From contig RDEW01000011.1 of NCBI GenBank assembly GCA_011109175.1, forward strand, positions 1,000,562 through 1,064,561: a stretch of 64,000 bases of DNA, read 5' to 3'. Numbering within the stretch: the first letter of the stretch is position 1; the number at the start of each line of letters is the position of its first letter. The notes beneath the pieces were generated by a model, which saw only the letters and a list, made by a program, of their open reading frames with translations, searched no databases and was not told the DNA's origin. Source of the DNA: Dicyema japonicum (lineage: Eukaryota; Dicyemida; Rhombozoa; Dicyemidae). A program made the translations under genes and the position numbers. This document shows positions 31,936 through 42,697 of this stretch, piece by piece.

Positions 31936-32420
31936 GGCTTAATTGTTTACAAATATTCGAAATTTTGAGATATAAAGACAAGAATAATACTACATCGTGG
32001 CAAACAATCGCTCACAGATTTTCTGTCGAATTACAAAAAAAAACAGTGAATAATATTCTTAATTCCCGAGAGTCCATATTAAACAAATATAAAACTTATT
32101 TTCCTTCATCAAAGACATGTAAATCGTTAAAATTTCCTGAACTTGATACTAAGCTTGTTGAATGAATGTATTTGATTGAATCTAAGGGTATTTTTTAATT
32201 TTTTAACTGTCAAATACACTAGAATTATCAATTCCGAAGCTTTTGAATTCAGTTTTGTATGTTAACACAGGTCACAAAAACTTGATACTAAGCTTGTTGA
32301 ATGAATGTATTTGATTGAATCTAAGGGTATTTTTTAATTTTTTAACTGTCAAATACACTAGAATTATCAATTCCGAAGCTTTTGAATTCAGTTTTGTATG
32401 TTAACACAGGTCACAAATGC
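31936..32420 (+). pseudogene. pogo/Tigger (CENPB-type HTH) transposase fragment with duplicated end
   Basis: The frame reads SWQTIAHRFSVELQKKTVNN, then ILNSRESILNKYKTYF and LKFPELDTKLVEWMYLIESK. The double HTH, I..F.V...TV..I...R..I, followed by L...L..W, is the N-terminal CENPB-type DNA-binding unit of Tigger-like transposases. The downstream 139 bases (32141-32279) are repeated at 32280-32418. The copy at 37960-38420 keeps the next segment of the domain. Confidence 0.65.
32141..32418. repeat. 139-bp tandem duplication
   Basis: Segment 32141-32279 recurs at 32280-32418 essentially unchanged. The repeat start is in the middle of the Tigger coding sequence. The same period, 139, is seen in an unrelated sequence at 55572-55849, which points to a technical cause. 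Confidence 0.8.
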
Positions 32421-33810
32421 ACCTGTAGAACCAGACAGCATTCTCAGTAGAGCATTCTCTGTCATGGAGGCAAAAATTTCTTGACTTTAAGAGATATTCG
32501 GTTGATGATAATCAAAGATAACACCCTTCTTATTGTTTTCAGTAATATCACTGGCCTCAGATTTTGTAATGGTCGTTTTCTTTTTCCTGGTTTATTCAAA
32601 AGGACTAAAATCCCATCTCCAAGCTTCAAAAGAGAATTTTTTCATATACGTAGTTGAATATTTTTGTTATAAGAGCTATGCTTTTTATGGTAGCATATTT
32701 AATCATCTCTCCATGTATATTATTCAGCAGTTAGTTAATGATGGGCACGTGAGTCTCATCAATACTAATTGGTAGATTTAAGTTACTCGATGATTTCTCA
32801 AATGGATAATAGCTTCCATTTCTGTTCAATCGTTTACAAAAATGGTCAGCACTAATCTCAGTTTTTTTATTGTCGACTACAATTTCTGATCGCCTTAAAC
32901 AAAAATTTTTATAGGTTGGATACTCATTTGTAATAAACGAACAAGGAACATTTAGTCCCTCCCATATCTCAATTTTTCAATTTCTTGGAAACGTTAGTCA
33001 ATTTTCCTGACATACATTTACCTTTTTATTTTCTTTATCTCATAATCCGGTTCCTCTCTCTACTTAAGTAAACAAAAAAATTAATTTTTTTTAATAAAAT
33101 AATTTTTTAGCAAAGAAACAAATGTCAGTTGAGGAAGCCTGCTGCGTGAATTGCGAACGAGTTCCCTCGGAGTATGGCCAATCCAATCTTTTGTCTTAGC
33201 CATAACCCTTTTCGTTGATCCCTTTTCTTTCTGGCAAGCATTCCTCCGAGTTCTCACAAGAACTCAGCCGTCATTTGACCAACGGCTCCTGATGATTCGG
33301 TCGCAACAGGAGTAAATCGGTAGCGGTCCCCGAGGTCCGAATATTTCTTGATTTTTAGGTTCTCCGCAGTCGAAGCAGCTGCTCCATGTGTCTGAACCGA
33401 TTAGAAAATATTCGTGCTTGAAAAAAATAATTAATTCTAAAGCTGGACACTACTGAAGAAATTTAAAATTTTCGTGTCTGTCGTCATCTAATAATAACAC
33501 TACTTTAGAAATTTAAAATTTTCGACCTCTTAGTGACTAACCCACATGAGCATTATCATATCCTGGAGGTTCCCAACCTTTACTCAGATATCATGATAAT
33601 CTCATGTTACCTAATTCGGACTTAACTAAAGAAATTGAAATATGCATAAAAAACCGATTGCGGACAAACACACAAACTTAATAACTAATCTCAGCATTAA
33701 GGAATTATCACCTACGATTTGTAGAAAAAGTTATTTATTTCAAAGGGACATGAACTGGAAAATTGTGATAATTATATTTTAAAAAGATTATAACAATATA
33801 AACCACCACA
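32421..33810. other. No gene recognised
   Basis: The region is AT-rich except for a higher-GC stretch at 33120-33420, which has no long open frame and no recognised repeat. The 80-codon plus-strand frame at 32533-32775 has no family signature. Confidence 0.4.
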
Positions 33811-36245
33811 TTAACACCCACTCATTTCCTTATCGGCTAAATAAATTAGTAAATCATCATGTTCATTCTTCAAATGTTCATACCACAATCTCATCTGTTG
33901 TGCCTCATCATTCTTAGTATAATACGCTGACTGCCAGTTCTACAAATCACAATCAACAATAACCTGCAAATCAAAACTTAGTGACTCCAATTGGCCCTCA
34001 ATCCATGAAATATTAGATTTTAGTCTTTCAATCTCGTTTTCTAAAGTAGTCTTCTCAGTCTTTAATCTCTCAATTTCTTCTTGTCCTACTGATTTTTTAT
34101 TAATATTTGTTAGCTGCAGGTCCTCACTACAGCCTCGATTCTCAGAGCCAATTTCGTCCATTTTTGCTTTTATATTATTACATCAGTTAAACCACGTGTC
34201 ATAATCACAGCATCAACAAACTTTGGGTCCAAACTAAGCGAATCTTGATCAACGTGAATATCCTTAGAAGCACAACATCCTAAAAACACACTAGAATGAC
34301 AAAAAAGGTATATTCTATCCAAAAAGCAAGTGGTTGAACCACAACCTCGAATCACAAACTCAACAATGTCATTCCTAATTTTAATTTATGACATCCACCT
34401 TTTATATCCAACCACTGAATCTTCATTATAAACCACCAATAATGCCAGCAATACAGAACAAATCCCAGTTTTAAGAGAATCGGGTTCCCCACTACAGACT
34501 CGTCCTATCAACTACAATAAGCCTACTTCATTACAAAATTCATAAATTTATCCATCTTAAGCATTGACTCCACCGCTTTAGGACAGTCTCGTACCCACGT
34601 GGATAACAAAGAAATTAGTCCGCCAGTAACAAACAGAGAAATATCTTTCATAACAATCTCAGCACAGTGACACATCAGCAGAGAAGGTGGAAGGTGAGGA
34701 CTGGTGGACAGCTGGACTCGCAGTAAGTCAGTTTTTAACTCATTTTTATCACAAAGACAGCTGGAAATAATCACTGCGCTCAGAAACACGGAAAGATTAT
34801 CAGAACTGAGCAGCCCACTGCACAGTTTTTTCCCAGCAGATATAAAATTATCTGAACTAACCCAAGTCACTCACTCTTAACAGCAGCAGCGGGTAGAAAT
34901 GTCTCAATTATTGAAGTTTTGGCCTCTTCGTTATTAAGAAGAAAAGATCGTAGACAATTTGTGAGTGATATACGGACACTAGTTGACCTCTCAGAGTCCA
35001 TAATCCAAGTTGTCAAAGTCGTTGATGGAGTTCTCGTAGTTAAAAAAAGAATACTTTCCAGATAATGGAAGAAAGGAGTTTTCGAAAATTTTCTGACAAA
35101 ATTTGGAACCTCTAATAAGAGGACAAATTGTATCCAAAAACTGAATGCTCAGAATAAAAACAACCAGAGAGAAGAGATCATGTGGAAGGTCGGCACGGAA
35201 GGTCAACTCAACGATAACTTTAAGGAGGCCTGATTGAGCTATTGTGGTTTGAAAGTTTTGAATATTTAATTTGGTGTTATTTTCGTTCACAATTTCATCC
35301 AAAATCTATCAGATTATAAGCACGTGAACTTGTAGCAATTTTTCAACACATGTGATGCTAATAAAGCCAAATTCATTGAGATTTAAAAATAGTATGAAAT
35401 CTCTTAAATAGTTTCCCTCTACAAGTGTAGTCTTATTGGAAGAATTCGACAATATCAAATTGAGAATCAACTGTAAGGCCGACTCAACCATATGTCCTTA
35501 AATATAATAAAATAATAACCCCCATTGGAGAAACCTTCCAGTTTTATCATATTCAAAGCCCTTGTAAAACCATTGTGGAAGACAATCAGTTTCTTTATCT
35601 CATCATCACACGTGGACAGAAGCACCAACAAATTGAGCGTCGAGCAACGAATGTAATCCCAATTATCCTCCAGTAGGTCGGTAAGCACAGAAAACACAGA
35701 GGATGAACTGTCGAACATCAACATTCCTAATTTCGAAGGAAACCGATTAGAGAGATTGTAGAGAACCTGAAGAGAGTAGCGACGGATATTTTTGTCGGGG
35801 TTCTGGTGGTTATATGATAATTACTGTGAGTGCATTCATAACAGAAAATAAGACTGGTGTAGAGTAGATTATGGATTTTTGACAAATAAAACTGATAGAG
35901 TTATCATCTTTATTATAAAGTTAACAAACCCTGATTCTCATCGGACATTACATCAATCAACAAACGAAAGCACAACGACAACATCTCAGTAATTTCCCTT
36001 AACATTAATTAATAAAACAACGAATCTTGTAATAACACTTTGAGTATAATTTCCACGTGATCGTCATGAATTAAGGCAATATAGTCTTTCACCAGTGTTA
36101 ACAGAGATTTCAAAGAGTCCCGTCTGTCTTGTAACTGAGAACACGTGTTAAGACGGGAAAATAACTGATTTATCTTTAATAATGAGCTTTAAGTTACAAT
36201 TTGTTCTGGTTGGCTGTCATTCTTGTCAGATGACTTATTCCACAT
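33811..36245 (-). CDS. USO1: General vesicular transport factor p115/USO1, compact form
   Basis: A Golgi and ER-Golgi tethering factor with an armadillo-repeat head and a coiled-coil tail. The ATG at 36245 opens MWNKSSDKNDSQPEQI; after a 24-nt intron (36174-36197) it reads INQLFSRLNTCSQLQDRRDS. Later exons give VLTDLLEDNWDYIRCSTLNL, VFHNGFTRALNMIKLEGFSN, a 23-nt intron (35497-35519), then GGHMVESALQLILNLILSNS, NFQTTIAQSGLLKVIVELTF and LCSGLLSSDNLSVFL, LLRVQLSTSPHLPPSLL. This order matches the p115 head. The tail is very short: EEIERLKTEKTTLENEIERL, then a 24-nt intron (33940-33963) and WYEHLKNEHDDLLIYLADKE before TAA at 33811. The conserved D-D-L-L...L-A-D near the end is kept. Human p115 has several hundred residues of coiled coil; here there are roughly one hundred. 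Exon boundaries in 35750-36150 are not all resolved. Confidence 0.88.
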
Positions 36246-36479
36246 ATTATAAATAAAGGACATTTAAACAACAAAATAGTGTTACGTTATTTGATTTTCA
36301 TTAATTAAAAAATTTTTAAATTATTTTTACATAATTTATATTTAAATATTATTTAGTTTCTCATAAAATGATAAACAATATGAAAGTTTTCTTTATAAAA
36401 TTTGATTTAAGATGTAATGGTTCACTTCGCGATGTCATTTGGATGTGTTTATGTTTTACATAGCACTCAGAAAAAAAGA

Positions 36480-37150
36480 GTCGCTTACTTCCACTATCGG
36501 TTTTTCCAAAGGAGTACTCGATGGCGGCTGTCGAGCAGGCACTAAAATTTCGCTCCAATGAGATCCTCCAAACGTCGGAAGATATCGACTCAAACCACGG
36601 ACCGAACAAAATTAGAATCCTACAACTGAATATCATTGGAATTATACCAAGTACACTGAGCTCGCAGACTAGCTAGCGAGACACAAAATTGATATTGCAT
36701 TTTCTGCAAGAATCCAGACTATCCATCATTTCGCATACACTGAGATTTACAGACTACTCACTTTTGTGGGTTGGTCGCCTCATGCATTCTTTCCTCCCTT
36801 TCATCTACACTACCCGCCATACAAAAATGCAAGCATCAGGTAACCACATCTAAGTAATTACCATTGCACTATGTCTTATTCGTATTCCTTACCGACTTCT
36901 CCGTTCACTCTGGGATCTTTTAATTGCAGAAGACTTAAATAACCTTACAGAAACACCAACTGGCATCTAACAAAATATGACATTTGATTAGCTGTGTTAC
37001 AATAGTGTGGGCAGCATCTGACATTATAATGGAAATGGCGGACACATGGACTACCTAGAAAACTAATGCGCAACGGAAGATCATGGTCGGAGCTGACGGA
37101 GAGGATGATTTGGAATACGGCACAATGGAAACTTAACTAATTTTATGTTT
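36480..37150 (+). pseudogene. LINE-D 5' fragment
   Basis: The plus strand has SEDIDSNHGPNKIRILQLN, a mutated 2A-like motif followed by the endonuclease start (IRILQLNIIGI), then HKIDIAFSARIQTIH-like sequence in shifted frames. Beyond 36760 only scattered similarity remains. The fragment ends before LINE-A. Confidence 0.6.
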
Positions 37151-37194
37151 TCTCAGGAGTGTTTTTTAATAATAATATAGGAAAGAAAAGGCAT

Positions 37195-37965
37195 TAAATG
37201 GTCATATGTCAGGTGCCTTGACTGTGTGGCTATTCACTCTCAGGATGGAGAACGAGATTCGCTCAAATAACCAGAAGCGCTCACGAGGGTCTCCTAATCG
37301 TGTAGCGATCCGATTCCCTAGATGACTCAAGAATAGCGATGCAGGTGCAAGGGAACCAAACGTCTCAACGGCGAGTGGAACGAACAAAAATCATTGGGTA
37401 GGACCGTGTACTTTTCCCGTTTCAACCTCTCGGCCTTCTCAGCAGAAAAACAGGCTCCAGAGGCACTCAGGAGTAGGTTACAAGAGGCAAACGCGTCGTT
37501 GCAGGTGACGTCCCAGACAAGAGGTTTCCCGACTTTAAAAAGGAAGATTGTCATCCCATCTGGTCGTTTTCAGTCCCGCCTGCAAAGACCTACTGGTTCG
37601 AGCGTGGAGGAGTGTCCAGTGGCGTCCAAAGCTCGTTTAAAACTTCGTTCAAGGCCACGAGTCTGGAAAATCTGCCTGCGCTCTTTTTGCAGGAGCCAAA
37701 ACTGTCGATCTGGTCTTCACATCGGCACGGATATGGAACACAGACTTTTAATCCCAGTTGTAATGAGATTTTAATGCGGAAGGTACTCAACTCATCATCC
37801 AGGAAGGTACCCAAAACTCCTTTGGGAAAAGCGTTGAGCCACGCACCGCTGTCGGAGGACGCTCCCGACAACAAACAAGCATGGCGATTTTGGCTAGATG
37901 ACACCAGCAAATCTTCTAAAGAATTCCAGCATTTTACCATGTGTTCGAAAACTTCTCGTTGCAAT
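37195..37965 (-). pseudogene. LINE-A C-terminal copy without insertion
   Basis: The minus-strand frames read QNRHACLLSGASSDSGAWLN, PYPCRCEDQIDSFGSCKKSA, MTIFLFKVGKPLVWDVTCND, then FVPLAVETFGSLAPASLFLS and RERFWLFERISFSILRVNSH. It is closely related to the copy at 28.27-28.86 kb and extends through the common junction into the Tigger fragment. It is the empty site used to define the LINE-D insertion at 28864-31713. Confidence 0.8.
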
Positions 37966-38420
37966 TATACAAGGCTTAATTGTTTCCAAAAATTCGAAAT
38001 TTTGAGATTTAAAGACAAGAATAATATTACATCGTTCCAAACAATCGCTCACAGATTTTCTGATTTATTTAATATTTGAATTTCAAGAATAACAGTGAAT
38101 AATAATCTTAATTCCTGAGAGTCCATATTAAAAACATCTAAAAATTATATTCCTTCAACAAAGACATGCAAATTGTTAAAATTTCCTGAACTTGTTACTA
38201 AGCTTGTTGAATTGATGTATTTGATGGAATCTAAGGGTATTTTTAATTTGTTTTTTGTTTGAAGCTTTGTTAACTGATGCACTAACATCAAATAAAGCAC
38301 AAAATATTGCTGAAAAGTTAACAACTAGTGATTTCAAGAATTCAAAAGGATTTCTTACAAGATTCAAAAAAAAGAAATGGTTTTCGAATGTATAAATTAC
38401 ATGGGGACATTATAACTACA
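37966..38420 (+). pseudogene. pogo/Tigger transposase N-terminal fragment
   Basis: It is homologous to 31936-32420, with FEILRFKDKNNITSFQTIAH and ELVTKLVELMYLMESKGIF. It continues in another frame with EALLTDALTSNKAQNIAEKL, then DFKNSKGFLTRFKKK, the L...A..I...L...F..S.GWL..FK.R pattern of the CENPB-type domain. Stops and a frameshift separate the two parts. Confidence 0.7.
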
Positions 38421-38550
38421 AACACCTGACCTAGAAAACATCGGTAATTATAACTGACAACAATTTTGATAAAAAATAATTTTTTACTTTAATGGTTTTT
38501 TAAATAATTTTTTTTTCAAATTCCCAAATTGGCCACAAATAGTTCAGGAA

Positions 38551-38770
38551 CAATTTTGGGCCAATTTATGGGACCCCCTACTGTATTAACAATCCCAAGC
38601 TTACAATTTTGGGCCAATTTAAGGGACCCTACTATATTAACAATCCCAAGCTTACAATTTTGGGCCAATTTAAGGGACCCTACTGTATTAACAATCCCAA
38701 GCTTACAATTTTGGGCCAATTTAAGGGACCCTACTGTATTAACAATCCCAAGCTTACAATTTTGGGTAAA
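38551..38770. repeat. 51-bp minisatellite, about four copies
   Basis: The unit contains GGGCCAATTTAAGGGACC and CAATCCCAAGCTTACAA. Unit starts fall at 38558, 38611, 38662 and 38713; the first interval is 53 bases and the next two are 51. Because 51 is a multiple of three, long repetitive open frames appear on both strands. I do not consider either a gene. Confidence 0.9.
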
Positions 38771-38789
38771 CTCAGCAACAATCACAATT

Positions 38790-39660
38790 AATTAATCTAA
38801 GAGGGAGCACAAGGGAGAGAGTAATTTATCTCTTGGACAAATTCCATGAAAATCGAAGCTATGAAAAAAAAGTTTTTTTTAAGTTAAGGAACGATGATCC
38901 GTAAGAACCGAGAAGCGTACCAGTGTGACTACGAGCATCCAGATATACGATCGCTCGTGTGGGTTCAAAGAACAAGGCCAAGCTAAAGTCTCTGTTGGAC
39001 CGTGCTGGTATCACATGAGTAGCTAGTTTGGCGTTACCATGGTCTTTGAAATTTATCATTTCAAGGAGAACGTTTGCTTGTGTTGACCAAATTCATTCTC
39101 TAATACTCTATTAGAAGTAGGTCTGGTCTCTCCCACTTTCATCACGCGTCCTAGTGTCGGAGAAATAACCTCATTCTTAGGCTGAAGAGTTTTCATAATG
39201 GTAATCTTCAACAGTGGAGTTGGTCAGGAAGAAGGTAGGAAGATCCCCTACAACAACTGTATCGTGCTAAAAGGAGTCGTCGCCTCAAGGGTGCACAAGA
39301 ATTGACCTTCACTGAAAATTCCATCTTTCGGATTCTAAACTTAGACTTCAGATCCTATGTCATCACTCGTTACGAACCCTAACCTAAGCACAGTGATCCG
39401 GGGGACATTGTCCGAGGAGCTGAGGTCGATTCCAGAACTCGTCATCAGAAAACGAAATTGTCTCCAGATGGAATGAATCGATAGATCCTTTTAAATGCCG
39501 ACCAGGCATTGTACGTCTCCTGAGTATTGTGGATCCAATTACGCCATCATAAGGAAGGAAGAGAAATTTTCAATCACCACATGTCACCACGCAGCTTCAC
39601 TTTATTGGTTAAAGGCGTGGCATTTAATGTTTGGTTTTTATTTATTTAAAATTGTTAAAT
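38790..39660. other. No gene recognised
   Basis: The segment 38860-39600 has higher GC than its flanks and short broken frames (for example FFEPTRAIVYLDARSHTG on the minus strand), as expected of an old transposon of a family I do not recognise. No conserved motif is visible. Confidence 0.4.
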
Positions 39661-39662
39661 AA

Positions 39663-40485
39663 TTATAAGTTTTGAGGAATATCTCTTACTTTATTCGAAT
39701 GGGTTGTAATCTGAACTGAAATATTGATTTCTTTAAATTCTTCAAATAATGTCCCCAAATATGAATAAATCATCAAAAACAAAATCCATTCAAAAAAGGC
39801 AGACACGCTTTTAATCATCTACAAATAAAATTTTGTATAAATTTTACATCACTTTTACTGGATATGAACAATAGACCAATGTCTTCATTAAAATAACAAT
39901 TTTACGGATTATTAGGGAAATCAAAGAAGTCGAAGATATAATCCACTTCAAAATCCAGATATGGTCTTTTAGTTGACAGGATACCGCTGAAAATACTAAG
40001 AAAGCCATAGAACTTCCCGTAAATCCCATAACCGCACTAAAAGTGTGAACCATCGACAGTGGTTTTTCCTAATTAAAAGCAATTTTAGTGAAATACCTGG
40101 AAATTAATGACTGTAATGAACCCAAGGGCACAAATGACAAACAGAACACAAGCAATATTGTTTCCTAACTGAGGTTTTTGAGCCAATTTGAGTTTTCTTC
40201 GATTATTTACAAAATGTATGAAAAAGGCAAAGTAAGCTACAAAATGAATCAATCAGTATGACCAAGTAGCACAGAAAAATTCATAAAAAGTGAAAACAAG
40301 GAACTCTGAGGCCTCTGTGAAAAAAGATCACTTGCATTCATGGATATTTGATACCTGATGTAGGGAATAGTTGAAAATGTTCCCTTTGGGGTGGTTTCTT
40401 GTTCCCAAATAAAAGTTCCAAAAAGTGCGATAAATCCTGATATCGTAGATACTGTGATTATGTGTCTAATATTATTCTCAATCAT
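39663..40485 (-). CDS. DRAM/TMEM150-family multi-pass membrane protein
   Basis: The Frag1/DRAM/Sfk1 family comprises six-span proteins of lysosome or plasma membrane, linked in animals to autophagy. From the ATG at 40485, removing introns at 40331-40354 (24 nt), 40237-40262 (26 nt), 40069-40096 (28 nt) and 39883-39905 (23 nt) gives HIITVSTISGFIALFGTFIW, then IPYISDLFSQRPQSSLFSLF, the hallmark P-Y-I-S-D of DRAM proteins, LLAYFAFFIHFVNNRRKLKL, VICALGFITVINFQEKPLSM, HTFSAVMGFTGSSMAFLVFS and KWIISSTSLISL. The last exon has SVSAFFEWILFLMIYSYLGT and ends at 39663. One junction near 39840-39870 is not resolved: the reading HWSIVHIQ runs into a stop before the last exon. The four to six hydrophobic segments and their order fit the family. 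Which subfamily member it is cannot be told here. Confidence 0.78.
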
Positions 40486-40489
40486 TTAA

Positions 40490-41401
40490 ATTTAGAATGA
40501 CATTACTTTTTATTGAAAAATAATTTACGTATATTTTATGGTGATTATGCAACTCTTTTAGACTAACTTGGACCTTCTGACTGAACGTCTGATGACATCG
40601 GATCTGAAGATAGTGGTTCGAATCCGAAAGATGGAGTGTTAAGCAAAGGTCAATTCCACTAACGAGGCGACGAGTCTTTCTGGCGCGACACAGTAATTGA
40701 AATGGATCTTCCTACTTTTTCTCTAACCAAATCCTCTCATTGAAAACTCTTCCGTAGAAGAATGATGTCCGCGACGGTATGACGTGCGATGAAAATGGAT
40801 GAAAGCGGACCTACTTCTCCACCTCTCTTCTTAAGCAGAAGTCTGTAATTTACTATTGGAAGATGGATTTGGTTAACACAAGCATATGTTCTCCCTTGGG
40901 TTCCTTTCATGGATTAATTAGTTATGAATAGGGCAATTTTTTATGGCAACTAAAATTTCCAAAATGGCATCTAACAATGAATAACATGACTATCGTAAAA
41001 TTTATAAATTGACCAATTATTTTTTTTATTTATTATAAAACATAATTATGTATTTTTCAACATTATTTTTATTAAAATTTCTCTCTTTTTTTAGAGAGTT
41101 TCAATAGCTCACTCAAAACTGCGCAAAGCTGCAGTATAGTTAAATACACTTTGATAAAAAAATTTTTTATTTTTAACTACACAAAAAGTAACAACTACTA
41201 GAAGCTCATTTCAGCCAGGCTGGCTGGTCTCAGATTCGCAAACCTATCTATAAAAACGATTTTTAAGGAAATGGGGTCAATAAGACATATCCTTTCTCCA
41301 ATATCGATATTCATACTTGCAAAAGGCGATCCGATACCGTTCAGCAGGGTCAGTGATCTGCTTCCAAGATAAACAAACATAATATTCAATATACTTGATT
41401 C
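40490..41401. other. No gene recognised
   Basis: The segment is AT-rich, with a moderately GC-rich block at 40560-40870 that lacks open frames. A GGTTCGAATCC sequence at about 40610-40620 resembles a T-arm but no tRNA folds around it. The minus-strand frame at 41198-41389 has no signature. Confidence 0.4.
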
Positions 41402-42304
41402 CAGTACGGCAAAGTTTATCAGGCTGATCGGTCAGCTTGTATGGCGGAAGCAGGATCCTAGAATGACACGAGATTAATAGCGTGAATTAATAAGTTCCTT
41501 ATCGAAATTTATTGCGAGAATGCTTCTGTGAGCTTCTAAAAATTAAAAGGAATCAGAGACAGAATTTTAGGAACCCCAATTAACAATAAAATTTCAAAAA
41601 TATAGTTTTTACAAATAAGCTAAAACTTTGGAAACCCTATCGCAATTAGGTAAATTAACTAATTAAGCGAATTTTGATCCAGATTGTTGATAATCCTTCT
41701 TCTTCTCTTAGAAGAAGAGTGTGCCATAAACTCCCTGTTACTCCCCATCTCCACATCAGATTCAGTCGAAATATCTCCGTTAAAGTCCAGTGGGCTGTCC
41801 TCACGGCATGCCAGTTCCACAAGTTGGGAGGTAGCAGAGGCGTACACTTCATNCAGTACGGCAAAGTTTATCAGGCTGATCGGTCCGCTTGTAGAGCGGA
41901 AGTAAGATCCTAGAATGACACGATATTAATAGCGTGAATTAATAAGGTCCTTATCGAAATTTATTGCGAGAATGCTTCTGTGAGCTTCTAAAAATTAAAA
42001 GGAATCAGAGACAGAATTTTAGGAACCCCAATTAACAATAAAATTTCAAAAATATAGTTTTTACAAATAAGCTAAAACTTTGGAAACCCTATCGCAATTA
42101 GGTAAATTAACTAATTAAGCGAATTTTGATCCAGATTGTTGATAATCCTTCTTCTTCTCTTAGAAGAAGAGTGTGCCATAAACTCCCTGTTACTCCCCAT
42201 CTCCACATCAGATTCAGTCGAAATATCTCCGTTAAAGTCCAGTGGGCTGTCCTCACGGCATGCCAGTTCCACAAGTTGGGAGGTAGCAGAGGCGTACACT
42301 TCAT
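41402..42304. repeat. 451-bp duplication around a single N (41853)
   Basis: Segment 41402-41852 is repeated at 41854-42304 with a handful of substitutions, and the two copies are separated by one N. The coding fragment in both copies is the same LINE-C terminus. This is the largest of the five gap-flanking duplications. Confidence 0.9.
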
Positions 42305-42416
42305 CGTATACCTTCATCCCATGCTTATGTTCAATGAGCATACTTTCGAGCGTTTTCTTCAGCACAACCGATTGGATGTAAGTCCTCGTTAATTCTTCAA
42401 TAGATAATTTATCCAT
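42107..42416 (-). pseudogene. LINE-C C-terminal fragment
   Basis: The minus-strand frame begins SIEELTRTYIQSVVLKKTLE and continues SMLIEHKHGMKVYDEVYASA, then SSKRRRRIINNLDQNSLN. The RTYI..V.(R/K)KTLESM core matches the end of the LINE-C copy at 24.0 kb, where RTYI is followed after a frameshift by VIRKTLESM. It therefore represents the last hundred codons of that element, after the endonuclease. A second, gap-duplicated copy lies at 41655-41864. Confidence 0.6.
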
Positions 42417-42697
42417 ATAATTCTTGAAGCATTTTGAGAAACTCTATCTAAAAAATAATCTTCACTTGGCACTCATAGAGCAGCATAAAGTTTGTTTGCA
42501 AGTTTTGAAAAATTACCCCAAAAACAGAGGTTTCCTCAAAAATGAAAATCCGACATTTTCTTCATTTTTATAACGACTTTAATAGTTTTAACATATTTTC
42601 CATTAATTTTATTAATAAGTAAAGTATTTGTATTAACATTTAAGCTTGTTTTCCATTAATTTTACTAATAACTAACGTATTTTTTAAACAAAATTTT

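Noticed and set aside
33120-33420. Higher-GC block resembling rRNA or another structured RNA
   Set aside because: No conserved rRNA, snRNA or spliced-leader sequence could be recognised in it.
38516-38795. Repetitive proteins of about 88 codons on both strands
   Set aside because: They arise from the 51-bp minisatellite whose unit is a multiple of three; there is no start context or intron support.
40605-40640. GGTTCGAATCC suggesting a tRNA T-arm
   Set aside because: The T-stem does not pair beyond two or three bases, no A box precedes it at the right distance and no acceptor stem forms.
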